DNA of 64,000 nt, from positions 3,575,129-3,639,128 of the forward strand of contig NZ_CP054475.1 in NCBI RefSeq assembly GCF_025345565.1, read 5' to 3'. The position numbers and the translations under genes are program-made. Each line of letters begins with the position of its first letter. Positions within the stretch are counted from its first letter, which is position 1. Under the pieces are notes generated by a model, which was not told where the DNA came from, ran no database searches, and saw only the letters and a program-made list of their open reading frames with translations. Positions 57,053 through 64,000 of the stretch are shown here, piece after piece. The stretch comes from Thalassolituus hydrocarboniclasticus. GTDB lineage: Bacteria; Pseudomonadota; Gammaproteobacteria; Pseudomonadales; Oceanobacteraceae.

Positions 57053-57080
57053 AAAACCGACATGACGTCGGTTTCTTTTA
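57045..57080 (-). terminator. Terminator of the former tRNA-Arg gene
   Basis: Minus strand: stem AAACCGAC / GTCGGTTT with a five-base loop and U-run, starting a few bases after the CCA end of the tRNA-Arg fragment. It shows that the left flank is the original downstream neighbourhood of the tRNA. Confidence 0.75.
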
Positions 57081-57081
57081 A
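57068..57081 (+). repeat. Left copy of a 14-bp direct repeat flanking the island
   Basis: TCGGTTTCTTTTAA, repeated perfectly and in the same orientation at 63425-63438. It touches the 3' end of the tRNA-Arg fragment. The two copies enclose hipBA and the FAD/TPP operon. Confidence 0.55.
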
Positions 57082-57130
57082 TGGCCCGCCCGAGAGGATT
57101 CGAACCTCTGACCTCTGCCTCCGGAGGGCA
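57082..57130 (-). pseudogene. 3' half of tRNA-Arg (anticodon CCG), probable attachment-site remnant
   Basis: Minus strand: 49 nt match a tRNA-Arg(CCG) from the anticodon stem through CTCCGGA, GGCAGAGGT, a T-arm with TTCGAAT, the 3' acceptor strand, discriminator G and CCA. The 5' half is absent and replaced by AT-rich DNA. Base 27 no longer pairs. Tyrosine-recombinase elements that integrate in tRNA genes duplicate exactly this 3' part, so this is most likely the distal att site of an island lying to the right. Confidence 0.75.
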
Positions 57131-57336
57131 CAGCCTTAAGAGTCATTAAATCATATCCAATTGATTTTAAAAGATTTTATTTTAAGTATTTTTCAAAATT
57201 CTGTTCAGTTTTATGCATCTTTACAAAACTTTTAGTCACATAAGTTGGCACTATAAAATGAGTTTTTTGACCACTACCCTCACTTTGGCCGGTGTACTTT
57301 CTATCTGTTTCATCAATTTTATGTTTCCGATTATGA
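57131..57336. other. AT-rich island edge with an unassigned minus-strand open frame
   Basis: Base composition is clearly lower in GC than in the rest of the window. A minus-strand frame is open for 73 codons, from inside the hip operators (TAG at 57399-57401) to TAA at 57177-57179. It encodes a lysine-rich peptide with no start codon where expected. It could be the 3' end of a lost gene or chance. I see no integrase. Confidence 0.3.
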
Positions 57337-57410
57337 AATCCCCCTAAGGGGATAATCTTGCCTTTATCCTCTAGGGAGGATATTCTGATTTTTATCCCCT
57401 ATAGAGGATA
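57337..57410 (+). promoter_or_regulatory. hipBA promoter with three HipB operators at 28-bp intervals
   Basis: Three 18-bp palindromes of the E. coli HipB consensus TATCC-N8-GGATA: AATCCCCCTAAGGGGATA (57337-57354, one mismatch), TATCCTCTAGGGAGGATA (57365-57382) and TATCCCCTATAGAGGATA (57393-57410). Each starts 28 bp after the last. A sigma-70 promoter fits between them: -35 TTGCCT (57358-57363), 17-bp spacer, -10 TATTCT (57381-57386). Operator 2 fills the spacer and operator 3 covers the start and the GAGG ribosome-binding site. Confidence 0.88.
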
Positions 57411-57416
57411 TCCTTA

Positions 57417-57692
57417 ATGAAGATCACATCACCACGTGGATTGGCAGACGCGCTCCAGCAAGCACGTAAACAGCAGAACCAAACACAGCAGGCCATAGGC
57501 GAGTTGGCGGGCACCAAGCAGAGCACAGTGTCTGCTTTTGAAACCTCGCCGGAACATGCACGGGTCGAGACCCTGTTTAAGTTGCTGTCGGCACTTAATC
57601 TGGAATTGGTTCTGGAACCCAGAAGGCAGGCGCCTGCCAGCGGCTCCGCTAATAGTCAGGCCTCGGATCAGGCTTGGGATCAGGAGTGGTAA
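57417..57692 (+). CDS. hipB: HipB-type antitoxin and autorepressor
   Basis: 91 residues with an XRE helix-turn-helix (QNQTQQAIGELAGTKQSTVSAFE) followed by LETLFKLLSALNLELVLEPR-like sequence (VETLFKLLSALNLELVLEP), which is the HipB core. The hydrophilic C-terminal tail ends in tryptophan (QAWDQEW); in E. coli the HipB C-terminus is a degradation signal. It neutralises HipA and binds the three operators just upstream. Confidence 0.93.
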   Translation: MKITSPRGLADALQQARKQQNQTQQAIGELAGTKQSTVSAFETSPEHARVETLFKLLSALNLELVLEPRRQAPASGSANSQASDQAWDQEW

Positions 57693-58990
57693 TGGCGGAT
57701 TTAACGGTTGCTATGAATGGAATAGAGGTGGGCAGGCTCTCTATGGATGCCTCCGGAGCCATGTCTTTCCGTTATCTGGATAGCTGGTCTGAGCGGCCAG
57801 GTGCGCGGGCGATATCCCTGTCGCTGCCATTAAAACGAGATATTTTTGCGGGTGAGCGGGTATTTAATTTCTTCGACAACCTACTGCCGGATTCTGATGC
57901 CATCCGCGCCAGAATGCAGGCACGATTCTCAGCATCATCCAGTCACCCATTTAACCTGTTAGCAGCCGTCGGTCGCGACTGTATCGGTGCAATTCAACTG
58001 TACCCTGAGTACGAAACTATGCCGGATGTGCAGCAACTAACGTCAGCTCCACTTTCCGAAGGGCAGATTGCTGCGATGCTGCGCAGTTATCAGCGCGCAC
58101 CACTGGGCATGGAAGCGGATACTGATTTTCGCATCTCGTTAGCCGGTGCTCAGGAAAAAACCGCACTGCTATGGCATAACCAGAAATGGCAGTTGCCCAT
58201 TGGCAGTACGCCGACCAGCCATATCCTGAAATTGCCCATTGGTTTTCTGGAACCACGTAATATCGATCTGCGGCAGAGCAATCATAATGAGTGGCTGTGC
58301 CTGGAAATATTAAAAGCGTATGGCATTGATGTGGCGAAGGCTCAGCTAGCCAGCTTTGAAGATCAGAACGTGTTGATTACTGAGCGCTTTGATCGCCGCT
58401 GGTCAAAGGATGACCGTTGGCTGATGAGATTGCCGCAGGAGGATTTTTGTCAGGCGCTTGGCGTATCGCCCGCTCTGAAATACGAGAATCATGGCGGCCC
58501 CGGCATCAAAGAAAGTATGGAGTTGTTACGCGGCTCCCAACAGGCAATTCATGACCGTGAAACCTTCTTTAAATTGCAGATCTTGTTCTGGATGCTGGCA
58601 GCCATTGATGGCCACGCCAAAAACTTCAGCCTCTTCATTGAACCGGAATCCGCTTTCCGCATGACGCCGATTTACGATGTGCTCTCTGCCTATCCGCTGA
58701 TGCGGGCAAATTCGCTGCCTGCTGCCAAGGCCAAAATGGCCATGTCGGTGAAAGGAAAAAGCCGGCATTACCATTGGCAACGTATCGAACCGCGCCATTT
58801 TATGAGCACCGCCAAAGCGGTGGGTTTTTCGGTACAGAGAGCACAGCAACTATTAATGGAGTTGGCGGAGAGTGCTGCAGCTGTTATCAGCAGGGTTGAG
58901 ATGCTTTTGCCACATGATTTTCCGCCAGTCATCGCGGACTCCATTTTTAAAGGACTGCAGGAACGTGCTGATTTTATTCGAGAGGTATAA
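57692..58990 (+). CDS. hipA: HipA-type serine/threonine kinase toxin
   Basis: 432 residues from the ATG at 57692, which overlaps the hipB stop (TAATG). An in-frame TTG at 57674 is less likely. Key kinase residues match E. coli HipA: Ser149 in FRISLAGAQEKTALL (autophosphorylation site), Asp306 in AAIDGHAKNFS (catalytic) and Asp329 in PIYDVLSA (metal). The N-terminal subdomain has FFDNLLPDSDAIR. Expected activity: phosphorylation of glutamyl-tRNA synthetase, causing growth arrest and persistence. All catalytic residues are intact, so the toxin should be active. Confidence 0.95.
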   Translation: MADLTVAMNGIEVGRLSMDASGAMSFRYLDSWSERPGARAISLSLPLKRDIFAGERVFNFFDNLLPDSDAIRARMQARFSASSSHPFNLLAAVGRDCIGAIQLYPEYETMPDVQQLTSAPLSEGQIAAMLRSYQRAPLGMEADTDFRISLAGAQEKTALLWHNQKWQLPIGSTPTSHILKLPIGFLEPRNIDLRQSNHNEWLCLEILKAYGIDVAKAQLASFEDQNVLITERFDRRWSKDDRWLMRLPQEDFCQALGVSPALKYENHGGPGIKESMELLRGSQQAIHDRETFFKLQILFWMLAAIDGHAKNFSLFIEPESAFRMTPIYDVLSAYPLMRANSLPAAKAKMAMSVKGKSRHYHWQRIEPRHFMSTAKAVGFSVQRAQQLLMELAESAAAVISRVEMLLPHDFPPVIADSIFKGLQERADFIREV

Positions 58991-59456
58991 GCAGGTTGTA
59001 CCCGTTAGGTGGCAATGCTCAAAAAGTCGCGGCGAGTAGGATACACCGATCTTTAAAACCGGTGATTTCACGCCGTTCACGGGTCTTTCACTTTCAGATA
59101 TCGGCCGGACATAATCCGTGAAAGATGAATATCCATGCGGGTGAATTTTCGCTACTCACAATCAGAGACCGCACACAGATAAAAACGTGCGGTGAAAGTC
59201 TTTCACTGCTGTGAAAGGTAGTGAAATGTGTTGAATTAAGTAGGCATTAAGTACAGCAACTTTTAATAATGGCTTCATTGAGGGCTTTAGCGTCCTGCTC
59301 AAAGGTCTGGCGCTTCTTATCAATGCGACGAGAGCATGCTGCGCAGAATTTCCCGGCGGCGATTCGAAATCCACGCAGGAATGAGACCGAAGCTGGCCAC
59401 CAGACTAACCTGCTATACCCCGCCAGCACGCACGTCCTCGCCGGATGAACAGCTAA
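58991..59456. other. Gap between hipA and the TPP-enzyme gene
   Basis: 466 bp without an identified gene. It contains the heptamer cluster at 59085-59227. A minus-strand frame ending near 59247 reads ...GKFCAACSRRIDKKRQTFEQDAK..., which looks protein-like and has a CxxC pair. It lacks a clear start and might be the tail of a truncated gene. Confidence 0.4.
59085..59227. repeat. Cluster of GTGAAAG/CTTTCAC heptamers
   Basis: CTTTCAC at 59085 and 59200 and GTGAAAG at 59118, 59192 and 59211, with the near copy GTGAAAT at 59221. The 59192/59200 pair forms a palindrome. The last four are 8-11 bp apart, near one helical turn. They resemble multiple protein-binding sites (regulator, replication or recombinase arm sites), but the binding protein is unknown. 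Confidence 0.5.
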
Positions 59457-61112
59457 CTAAGGCGCAATCTTACGCTTGAGAGCCTGTGCCATGGGCTGCG
59501 GAAGGCTGGGCAGCGAGCGCAGTAGCCAAGGCAGCATACGACGCTTCATCCCGCTAAGTGTCTCGGGTACCAATGCTTCAATCAGGTGTGGTCCTGGTGT
59601 GGCCAAGGCATACTCCAGCGCCTTGGTGAAGTCCTCGGCACTATCGGTGCGCACTGCGTGCACGCCCATGCCCTGGGCAAGCCGGGCAAAGTTCAGACGC
59701 GGCCCGTCCAGATCCAGCTGAGCACGTGCCTTTTCGCTGCCATTACCTGCCCCCACGCGCTCCAGTTCAACGTTGAGTACCGAGTAGCTGGCGTTGTTGA
59801 AGATGATACTGACCACGTGCAGATTTTCGCGGGCCATGCTCCACAGCGCCTGGATGGTGTACATCGCGGTTCCATCGCCGATCAGCGCCACCACCGGCCT
59901 GCCCGGGCAGGCCACGGCGGCGCCGACAGCGTTGGGCAGCCCCTGACCGATGGCCCCTCCGGTCAGGGTAATCAGATCATGACGCGGGCAACCTGCAGTC
60001 ATCGCGCCGAGCATCAGCCCCGAGGTGATGGCCTCGTCGATCAGAATGGCATTTTCCGGCAGCAAATAGCCGACGGCTTTACACACTTTTGGTGCGGTCA
60101 GCTTGCCGCGCGGCCGAGCGGGGCGCCCGGGAGCCTGCAGCTCCGGATGTGTCTGACTGGCGCCTAAGGCTACGACGAGCTTGGCCAGACTAGCCGTTGC
60201 ATCCTGCTCTGGGGTAGCCAGGTTATGCAACGTGCAGCTATCAGGCACCAGATAGCTCGGTTTTCCGGGGTAGGCAAAAAAGGACACCGGCGCCTTGGCA
60301 TCAACCAGGATCAGGTGCTTAATATCGGCCAGCTGCACTCCGGCCATCTCAGCCAGATAGGCAATACGCTCAACCGACGGCAGACCAGCACCGCGCGTCA
60401 GCCGGGTGGGAAATGCTTCGGCCAGCAGCTTGACCCCGGCCTGCGCGGCAATCTGCGATGCCGCAGCCAGGCTCGGCTCGCGCAGTGCCTGGCCGCCAAG
60501 GAGCAGCGCAGTCTTACCGCCGTCCTGAATGGCCTTAACGATGTTCTGCACCACGGCGTCATCGACTACCGGAGCTGTGCACCGAGGTGGCATAGCGCAT
60601 GGCTGCCCTCCCGCCCCCCATGATACGTCGGCCGGCAGGATCAGCGTGGCCACCTGGCACGGCAAGCCTTGGGCGGCACGCACCGCATCCACCGCATCCT
60701 GGCTCAGTTGCGCGGTACTGCCACAGGTACGCACGAAACCCGGCGAGACGTTACGCGCAACGGTTTCGATGTCCGACTGCAACTGCGCGTCGTACTGGGC
60801 GTGGTAAAGGGCATGGTCGCCAACGATATTCAATACGGGCACCTTGCCCTTGCGGGCGTTGTGCAGGTTGGCCAGGCCGTTGCCCAGGCCGCAGCCCAAA
60901 TGCAACAACGTGGCGGCAGGCTTGTCGGCCATGCGCGCATAGCCGTCGGCAGCACCGGTGGCCACGCCTTCGAATAAAGTCAGCACAGCGCGCATGCGCG
61001 GCTCGCTGTCCAAGGCGGCAATGAAGTGCATTTCGCTGGTTCCGGGGTTGGTGAAGCAAACCTCGAGGCCAGCATCGGCCAAAGTTTGTAGTAGGGCTTG
61101 GGCTCCGTTCAT
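59457..61112 (-). CDS. Thiamine-diphosphate enzyme, acetolactate-synthase/benzoylformate-decarboxylase-like
   Basis: 551 residues. The catalytic glutamate lies in LFEGVATGAADGYAR. The ThDP/Mg signature runs from GDGTAMYTIQALW to IIFNN (GDG-x25-NN spacing). Central FAD/dehydrogenase-like domain 2 is reduced. The family is usually annotated 'acetolactate synthase large subunit' without a small subunit, and its true substrate is mostly unproven. AGGAG lies before the ATG, and that ATG overlaps the stop of the small broken gene upstream (ATGA). Likely one operon with the FAD dehydrogenase. GC-rich codon use unlike hipBA. Confidence 0.85.
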   Translation of the reverse strand: MNGAQALLQTLADAGLEVCFTNPGTSEMHFIAALDSEPRMRAVLTLFEGVATGAADGYARMADKPAATLLHLGCGLGNGLANLHNARKGKVPVLNIVGDHALYHAQYDAQLQSDIETVARNVSPGFVRTCGSTAQLSQDAVDAVRAAQGLPCQVATLILPADVSWGAGGQPCAMPPRCTAPVVDDAVVQNIVKAIQDGGKTALLLGGQALREPSLAAASQIAAQAGVKLLAEAFPTRLTRGAGLPSVERIAYLAEMAGVQLADIKHLILVDAKAPVSFFAYPGKPSYLVPDSCTLHNLATPEQDATASLAKLVVALGASQTHPELQAPGRPARPRGKLTAPKVCKAVGYLLPENAILIDEAITSGLMLGAMTAGCPRHDLITLTGGAIGQGLPNAVGAAVACPGRPVVALIGDGTAMYTIQALWSMARENLHVVSIIFNNASYSVLNVELERVGAGNGSEKARAQLDLDGPRLNFARLAQGMGVHAVRTDSAEDFTKALEYALATPGPHLIEALVPETLSGMKRRMLPWLLRSLPSLPQPMAQALKRKIAP

Positions 61113-61358
61113 GGGCGCTCCTGTGGGATAACCAGATGACTAGGGGTGTTGTCGGTAACTCGGTTGACGCCGGCCCGCAGCACGATATAGGCACATTTCA
61201 GCAGTACTGTGGGGTGCTCAATGAGCGCCTTTGCTTGTTCACGCTTTTCCACGAGCAGACCCTAGCGACGTTGCTGGCTGGTGCTGCAGTATTGGGCAAA
61301 AGTGTCACGTTCAGGGCTCCGGGGCATGCTCGGAGAGGTGTTCGGCGTTGCTGTGCAT
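61109..61358 (-). pseudogene. Small gene between the FAD and TPP genes, broken by a frameshift and an amber codon
   Basis: Behind a perfect AAGGAG site, ATG at 61358 starts MHSNAEHLSEHAPEP and stops after 15 residues. In a second frame, overlapping ATG at 61327, the sequence continues as MPRSPERDTFAQYCSTSQQRR, meets TAG at 61262-61264, then reads on for 50 residues (GLLVEKREQAKALIEHPTVLL..., VLRAGVNRVTDNTP...). It ends in a TGA that overlaps the TPP-enzyme ATG. The flanking couplings suggest a former protein of about 80 residues in a three-gene operon. Family not recognised. Confidence 0.45.
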
Positions 61359-61377
61359 GGGTGACTCCTTAACGGTG

Positions 61378-62988
61378 TTATGCGTCGCGGATAATGGTGC
61401 GCGCTGCCGCGCGTGCAGTCATAATGCAGGCGGGCAGGAAAGTGCCTTCCAGCGAGCGCTTGCCACTGGCTCCCCCGCCGCCAAAGCCGGCCGCCTCGCC
61501 TACGCAGTAGAGCCCAGGAACCGGTTGTTGGTAAGCATCCAACACCCTGCTGTTCAGGTCGGTTTGCAGACCACCCAGGCTCTTGCGGGTAATCAGCTGC
61601 ATGTGAATGGCGATGAACGGGCCAGCACCAGGCTTCTGCAACGGTGCCGGCTTGCAGGTGCGCAAGCGGTCAGGCCCCCACTGCCGCGCATGCAGGATGC
61701 GGCGAATCTGGTCGTCGTTATGTAAACACTGGCCTTTGCTAAAATTGGAGTCGAACGCATCGGCAGTGGCCTGCAGCCTGGCGGGGTCGATGTCGTGCGA
61801 GGCGGTGAGCATATTCATCTTCGTGGCAAGCCCAGTAAGGCTGTCGTCCACGATGAAATGTGGGCTTTCCTTCTGCATCTGACGCACCAAGCGATGGTTA
61901 CCCAGCAGCATCTCCTTGATGAAACGGATGAACTGCTTGTCGCGAATACGCTGGTTGTGTTCTGCCCCAGAAATAGCGAACTCTTTGGCGGCGATACGCC
62001 AGTTGAGCAGATGCCAGGTCCAAGGCTTTTCCTGCTCAGCCACGCGCTGACACATCCAGTGCGTGTCGAACCCGGTGACCAGCGGCTGCGGCCCTATGCG
62101 CTCACCACGATGGTTGAGCCACAATGCCGACTTACAAGGAATGGTCGACAAGCCATGGCCGGCGAAATGCGGATAGGGGTGCGGAAAGCCAGCGGCGTAA
62201 TTCCACATCTCGCCAGCATGGATAATCTGCGCACCGAGCTGTTCGGCAGCCCAGTGGTGTAAACAGCCATCGGCCATCGGATGCGCGCCATTGAGCATGG
62301 TCTCTGGCAAAGGGCGCTCTTTGAGCCAATTGGCCCTGCATTCGGTGTGACTTCCATTGATGCCCCCCATGGCCAGCACCACCGCTGGCGCACTGCAACA
62401 CACGACCTTGCCGGTCCGCTCATTAAAGGCAAGGGCACCACTCAATTTGCCGGCCGCATGCTCCAATCCAGTCACCCGATGCTCGTGTAATAGGGTCAGG
62501 CGCCCATCATGGTTAGCTCGATGCAGAGCCGCCACCAGGCAGCGCACTAGTTCACGCGAGGTACCCCAAACCACGTGATAGCGCGGCAGACTATTACCAT
62601 CGCCATTCAGGCCACGCTCCACCCAGTTCACCGCTGGCATGAACTTGATGCCTTCACTCCTCAGCCAGTCATACACCTCACGGCGCGAATGCTCTACGTA
62701 GTAGCGTGCCCATTGCAACGGCCATTCATCCTGCAAATCCAGCTCACCAAACTGCATCCAGTCATACAGAGCCCGCTCGGGTGTATCCGGAATACCCATG
62801 GCCTTTTGCAGTCGCGTACCCACCAGAGCCATGCCGCCGAAGGCCCAGAGCGCTAGGCCGCCGAGGCGTTTAGGTGTATCCCGGTCGATCAGCACCACCC
62901 GCTGGCCCGCCCGTAGCAACTCTAACGCTGTGACGATGCCCGCCAGGCCACCCCCTACCACCACCGTATCCGCTTGCAATAACGCCAT
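61378..62988 (-). CDS. FAD-binding dehydrogenase, 3-ketosteroid-dehydrogenase/fumarate-reductase-like
   Basis: 536 residues. The N-terminal FAD motif is DTVVVGGGLAGIVTALELL. The C-terminal flavin-closing motif is LYCVGEAAGFGGGGASGKRSLEGT. In between are the substrate-binding domain and the SLGGLQTDLNSRVLD stretch. It belongs to the KstD-like 'putative FAD-binding dehydrogenase' group, which desaturates ring or acyl substrates. GGAGGC before the ATG. First gene of the proposed operon with the broken small gene and the TPP enzyme. Confidence 0.85.
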   Translation of the reverse strand: MALLQADTVVVGGGLAGIVTALELLRAGQRVVLIDRDTPKRLGGLALWAFGGMALVGTRLQKAMGIPDTPERALYDWMQFGELDLQDEWPLQWARYYVEHSRREVYDWLRSEGIKFMPAVNWVERGLNGDGNSLPRYHVVWGTSRELVRCLVAALHRANHDGRLTLLHEHRVTGLEHAAGKLSGALAFNERTGKVVCCSAPAVVLAMGGINGSHTECRANWLKERPLPETMLNGAHPMADGCLHHWAAEQLGAQIIHAGEMWNYAAGFPHPYPHFAGHGLSTIPCKSALWLNHRGERIGPQPLVTGFDTHWMCQRVAEQEKPWTWHLLNWRIAAKEFAISGAEHNQRIRDKQFIRFIKEMLLGNHRLVRQMQKESPHFIVDDSLTGLATKMNMLTASHDIDPARLQATADAFDSNFSKGQCLHNDDQIRRILHARQWGPDRLRTCKPAPLQKPGAGPFIAIHMQLITRKSLGGLQTDLNSRVLDAYQQPVPGLYCVGEAAGFGGGGASGKRSLEGTFLPACIMTARAAARTIIRDA

Positions 62989-63461
62989 AGCTCAGCCTCC
63001 ATAGATGACCACGCCGGACATGCTTCGTGCGTCGCCTTGTTGTTAGCCACGATAGTCGGTAACGTTCATTTCGGATTGACCCAATGAGCCATCAATAATG
63101 ACTCTGCAGGCCATCGCATCGATCAGTTGGATCAGCAATCTGCTGACCGCTGCAGAGCAGCAGAGCATGACGCGCAAGACGTTACGGGCTCTGGCCGGTA
63201 TTGCCGTACACGAGCTGGATGCGGGCTTTGGCCTAAAAGTGACAACGCTATTCAAACAGGATATACCCACAATGATCCGGCCTGCGCTATTGAAGATGCC
63301 AGCCGTCTACATAAAATCAAAAATAACTGGTGGCCCCGGAGCTGGACTTGGTTATGCAGGATTGCTGGTGCTTGTATCATCGGGATAAGAGGGTTGGTGG
63401 TACTTTTTGCGGGCAGTCGGGTCATCGGTTTCTTTTAACGCTATTCGATACTGGTGCTTAG
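62989..63461. other. Gap to the right of the FAD gene, including the right island edge
   Basis: 473 bp with overlapping short frames on both strands and no clear winner. A minus-strand frame near 63010-63058 ends in SMSGVVIYGG, which faintly recalls an SDR C-terminus. A plus-strand frame from 63098 has no ribosome-binding site. The right copy of the 14-bp direct repeat is at 63425-63438. Confidence 0.35.
63425..63438 (+). repeat. Right copy of the 14-bp direct repeat
   Basis: TCGGTTTCTTTTAA, identical and in the same orientation as 57068-57081. It is 23 bp before the start of the next conserved gene. No tRNA gene lies next to it. Confidence 0.55.
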
Positions 63462-63866
63462 ATGAATATTGAAAACTATGAGGAACTCATTCTGGCCGCC
63501 ATGAGCCAGCAGGAGCCACAACGCCTGCTGTTTGTTCTGGCAAAATCAGAGTTGCCCGAGGGATACACAGAAGAGCAGCAGGAACGCTTTGAAAATGGTG
63601 AAGGCGGTGTGCTCAGCCCGGTGTTATGCGTTGATAAACTTCCTGGCGAAGTGATGCACTTTCATGAGCTGGTCAGCGAATCGGAAAAAACCGGACAGCA
63701 GTGGGACGTGGCATTTATCAGTGCCATGTCTGGCCATGACGGCTTCCCGCCACAGCCGGAAGAGGCTGACCAGTACCTGCAGCTTATGGTGAATAAGATC
63801 AACGCCGGCATGATATCCGAATACCTGACGTTCAACCGTAGTGGTGAACTGATCGCCCTTTACTGA
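63462..63866 (+). CDS. Conserved small protein, commonly labelled 'ribonucleotide reductase subunit alpha'
   Basis: 134 residues, acidic, no signal peptide or membrane segment. It contains QQEPQRLLFVLAKSELPE, a middle VLCVDKLPGEVMHF and the C-terminal MVNKINAGMISEYLTFNRSGELI. I recall this family from Pseudomonas and related genomes under the misleading ribonucleotide-reductase name, although it has no reductase motif. Function unknown. It probably belongs to the chromosomal backbone to the right of the island. Confidence 0.75.
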   Translation: MNIENYEELILAAMSQQEPQRLLFVLAKSELPEGYTEEQQERFENGEGGVLSPVLCVDKLPGEVMHFHELVSESEKTGQQWDVAFISAMSGHDGFPPQPEEADQYLQLMVNKINAGMISEYLTFNRSGELIALY

Positions 63867-63882
63867 TTTGCCCTTTGCTGAT

Positions 63883-64000
63883 TTATAGCGATTTCTGGCT
63901 CTGTTTATGAATGCGGCTGATCAGCTTCATAACCGGGGCCGGAATTCTCCCCATCAGTTCCAGACTGTCGATAAAGTTTTTCAGATACAGCCCGAGTTCG
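63883..64000 (-). CDS. C-terminal end of an unrecognised protein (runs off the right edge)
   Basis: A minus-strand frame is open from the window edge to TAA at 63883-63885. The visible 38 residues read ELGLYLKNFIDSLELMG..., then VMKLISRIHKQSQKSL. It is convergent with the preceding gene over a 16-bp gap. Too little is visible to identify a family. Confidence 0.5.
   Translation of the reverse strand, partial: ELGLYLKNFIDSLELMGRIPAPVMKLISRIHKQSQKSL

Noticed and set aside
57082..57130. A functional tRNA-Arg gene
   Set aside because: The whole 5' half (acceptor 5' strand, D-arm) is missing, so no cloverleaf can form.
57337..57410. Regularly spaced palindromes resembling a mini CRISPR array
   Set aside because: The units are 18-bp HipB operators with 10-bp gaps, too short for CRISPR repeats and spacers, and they match TATCC-N8-GGATA.
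63098..63438. Two overlapping plus-strand frames of 96 and 103 codons as genes
   Set aside because: Neither has a ribosome-binding site, both overlap each other, and I recognise no family; treated as gap.

Overview
The window is gammaproteobacterial chromosome. The uninterrupted order secE-nusG-rplKAJL-rpoBC-rpsLG-fusA-tuf followed by the S10 and spc operons, the Tyr-Gly-Thr tRNA cluster in front of a tuf gene, an mqo gene and a three-subunit pnt operon fit a marine, Pseudomonas/Oceanospirillales-type bacterium. I lean towards the Thalassolituus/Oceanobacter group, but the genus is inference and not proven by the sequence.

Layout. 1-9870 (minus strand): end of the spc operon (secY, cut by the left edge) back through the whole spc and S10 operons to rpsJ. 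10013-17347: an elongation-factor block with tuf copy 1 (GTG start), a divergently oriented second EF-G gene, tuf copy 2 and canonical fusA. 17367-31667 (minus): rpsG, rpsL, rpoC, rpoB, rplL, rplJ, rplA, rplK, nusG, secE, tRNA-Trp and tuf copy 3. 31753-32074: tRNA-Thr, tRNA-Gly and tRNA-Tyr. 32190-34505 (minus): SPOR-domain protein, coaX, birA. 34672-40339 (plus): periplasmic solute-binding protein, mqo, pntAA-pntAB-pntB.

40601-53761 is ordinary accessory chromosome: a 634-aa membrane protein of unknown function, an AraC-type regulator divergent from an acyl-CoA synthetase, cytochrome b561 and cytochrome c', a potassium channel, an adenosine kinase, a PucR/CdaR-type regulator divergent from an SDR gene and a PF10118 metal-dependent hydrolase, and a lipocalin. 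53911-56559 encodes a Tat-exported molybdopterin TMAO/DMSO-reductase-type enzyme fused to a C-terminal c-type haem domain.

57068-63438 looks like an integrated island. Its left end is the 3' half of a tRNA-Arg(CCG) gene without its 5' half, next to a 14-bp sequence that recurs perfectly at 63425-63438. Inside are a hipBA toxin-antitoxin operon controlled by three HipB-type operators at exact 28-bp spacing, a cluster of GTGAAAG/CTTTCAC heptamers, and a three-gene operon: FAD dehydrogenase, a small gene broken by a frameshift and an amber codon, and a TPP-dependent decarboxylase/synthase-like enzyme. No integrase is visible. After the island come a conserved small protein often labelled ribonucleotide reductase subunit alpha and the 3' end of an unrecognised gene cut by the right edge.

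The most noteworthy items are the triplicated tuf genes (identical proteins with an extra segment after the NKxD motif) that flank a second EF-G, the tRNA-half/14-bp-repeat island boundary, the hip operator array, the haem-fused molybdoenzyme, and the FAD/TPP operon with its decayed middle gene. I found no CRISPR array, rRNA gene or intact insertion sequence. I also found nothing that I can assert is an entirely new system.
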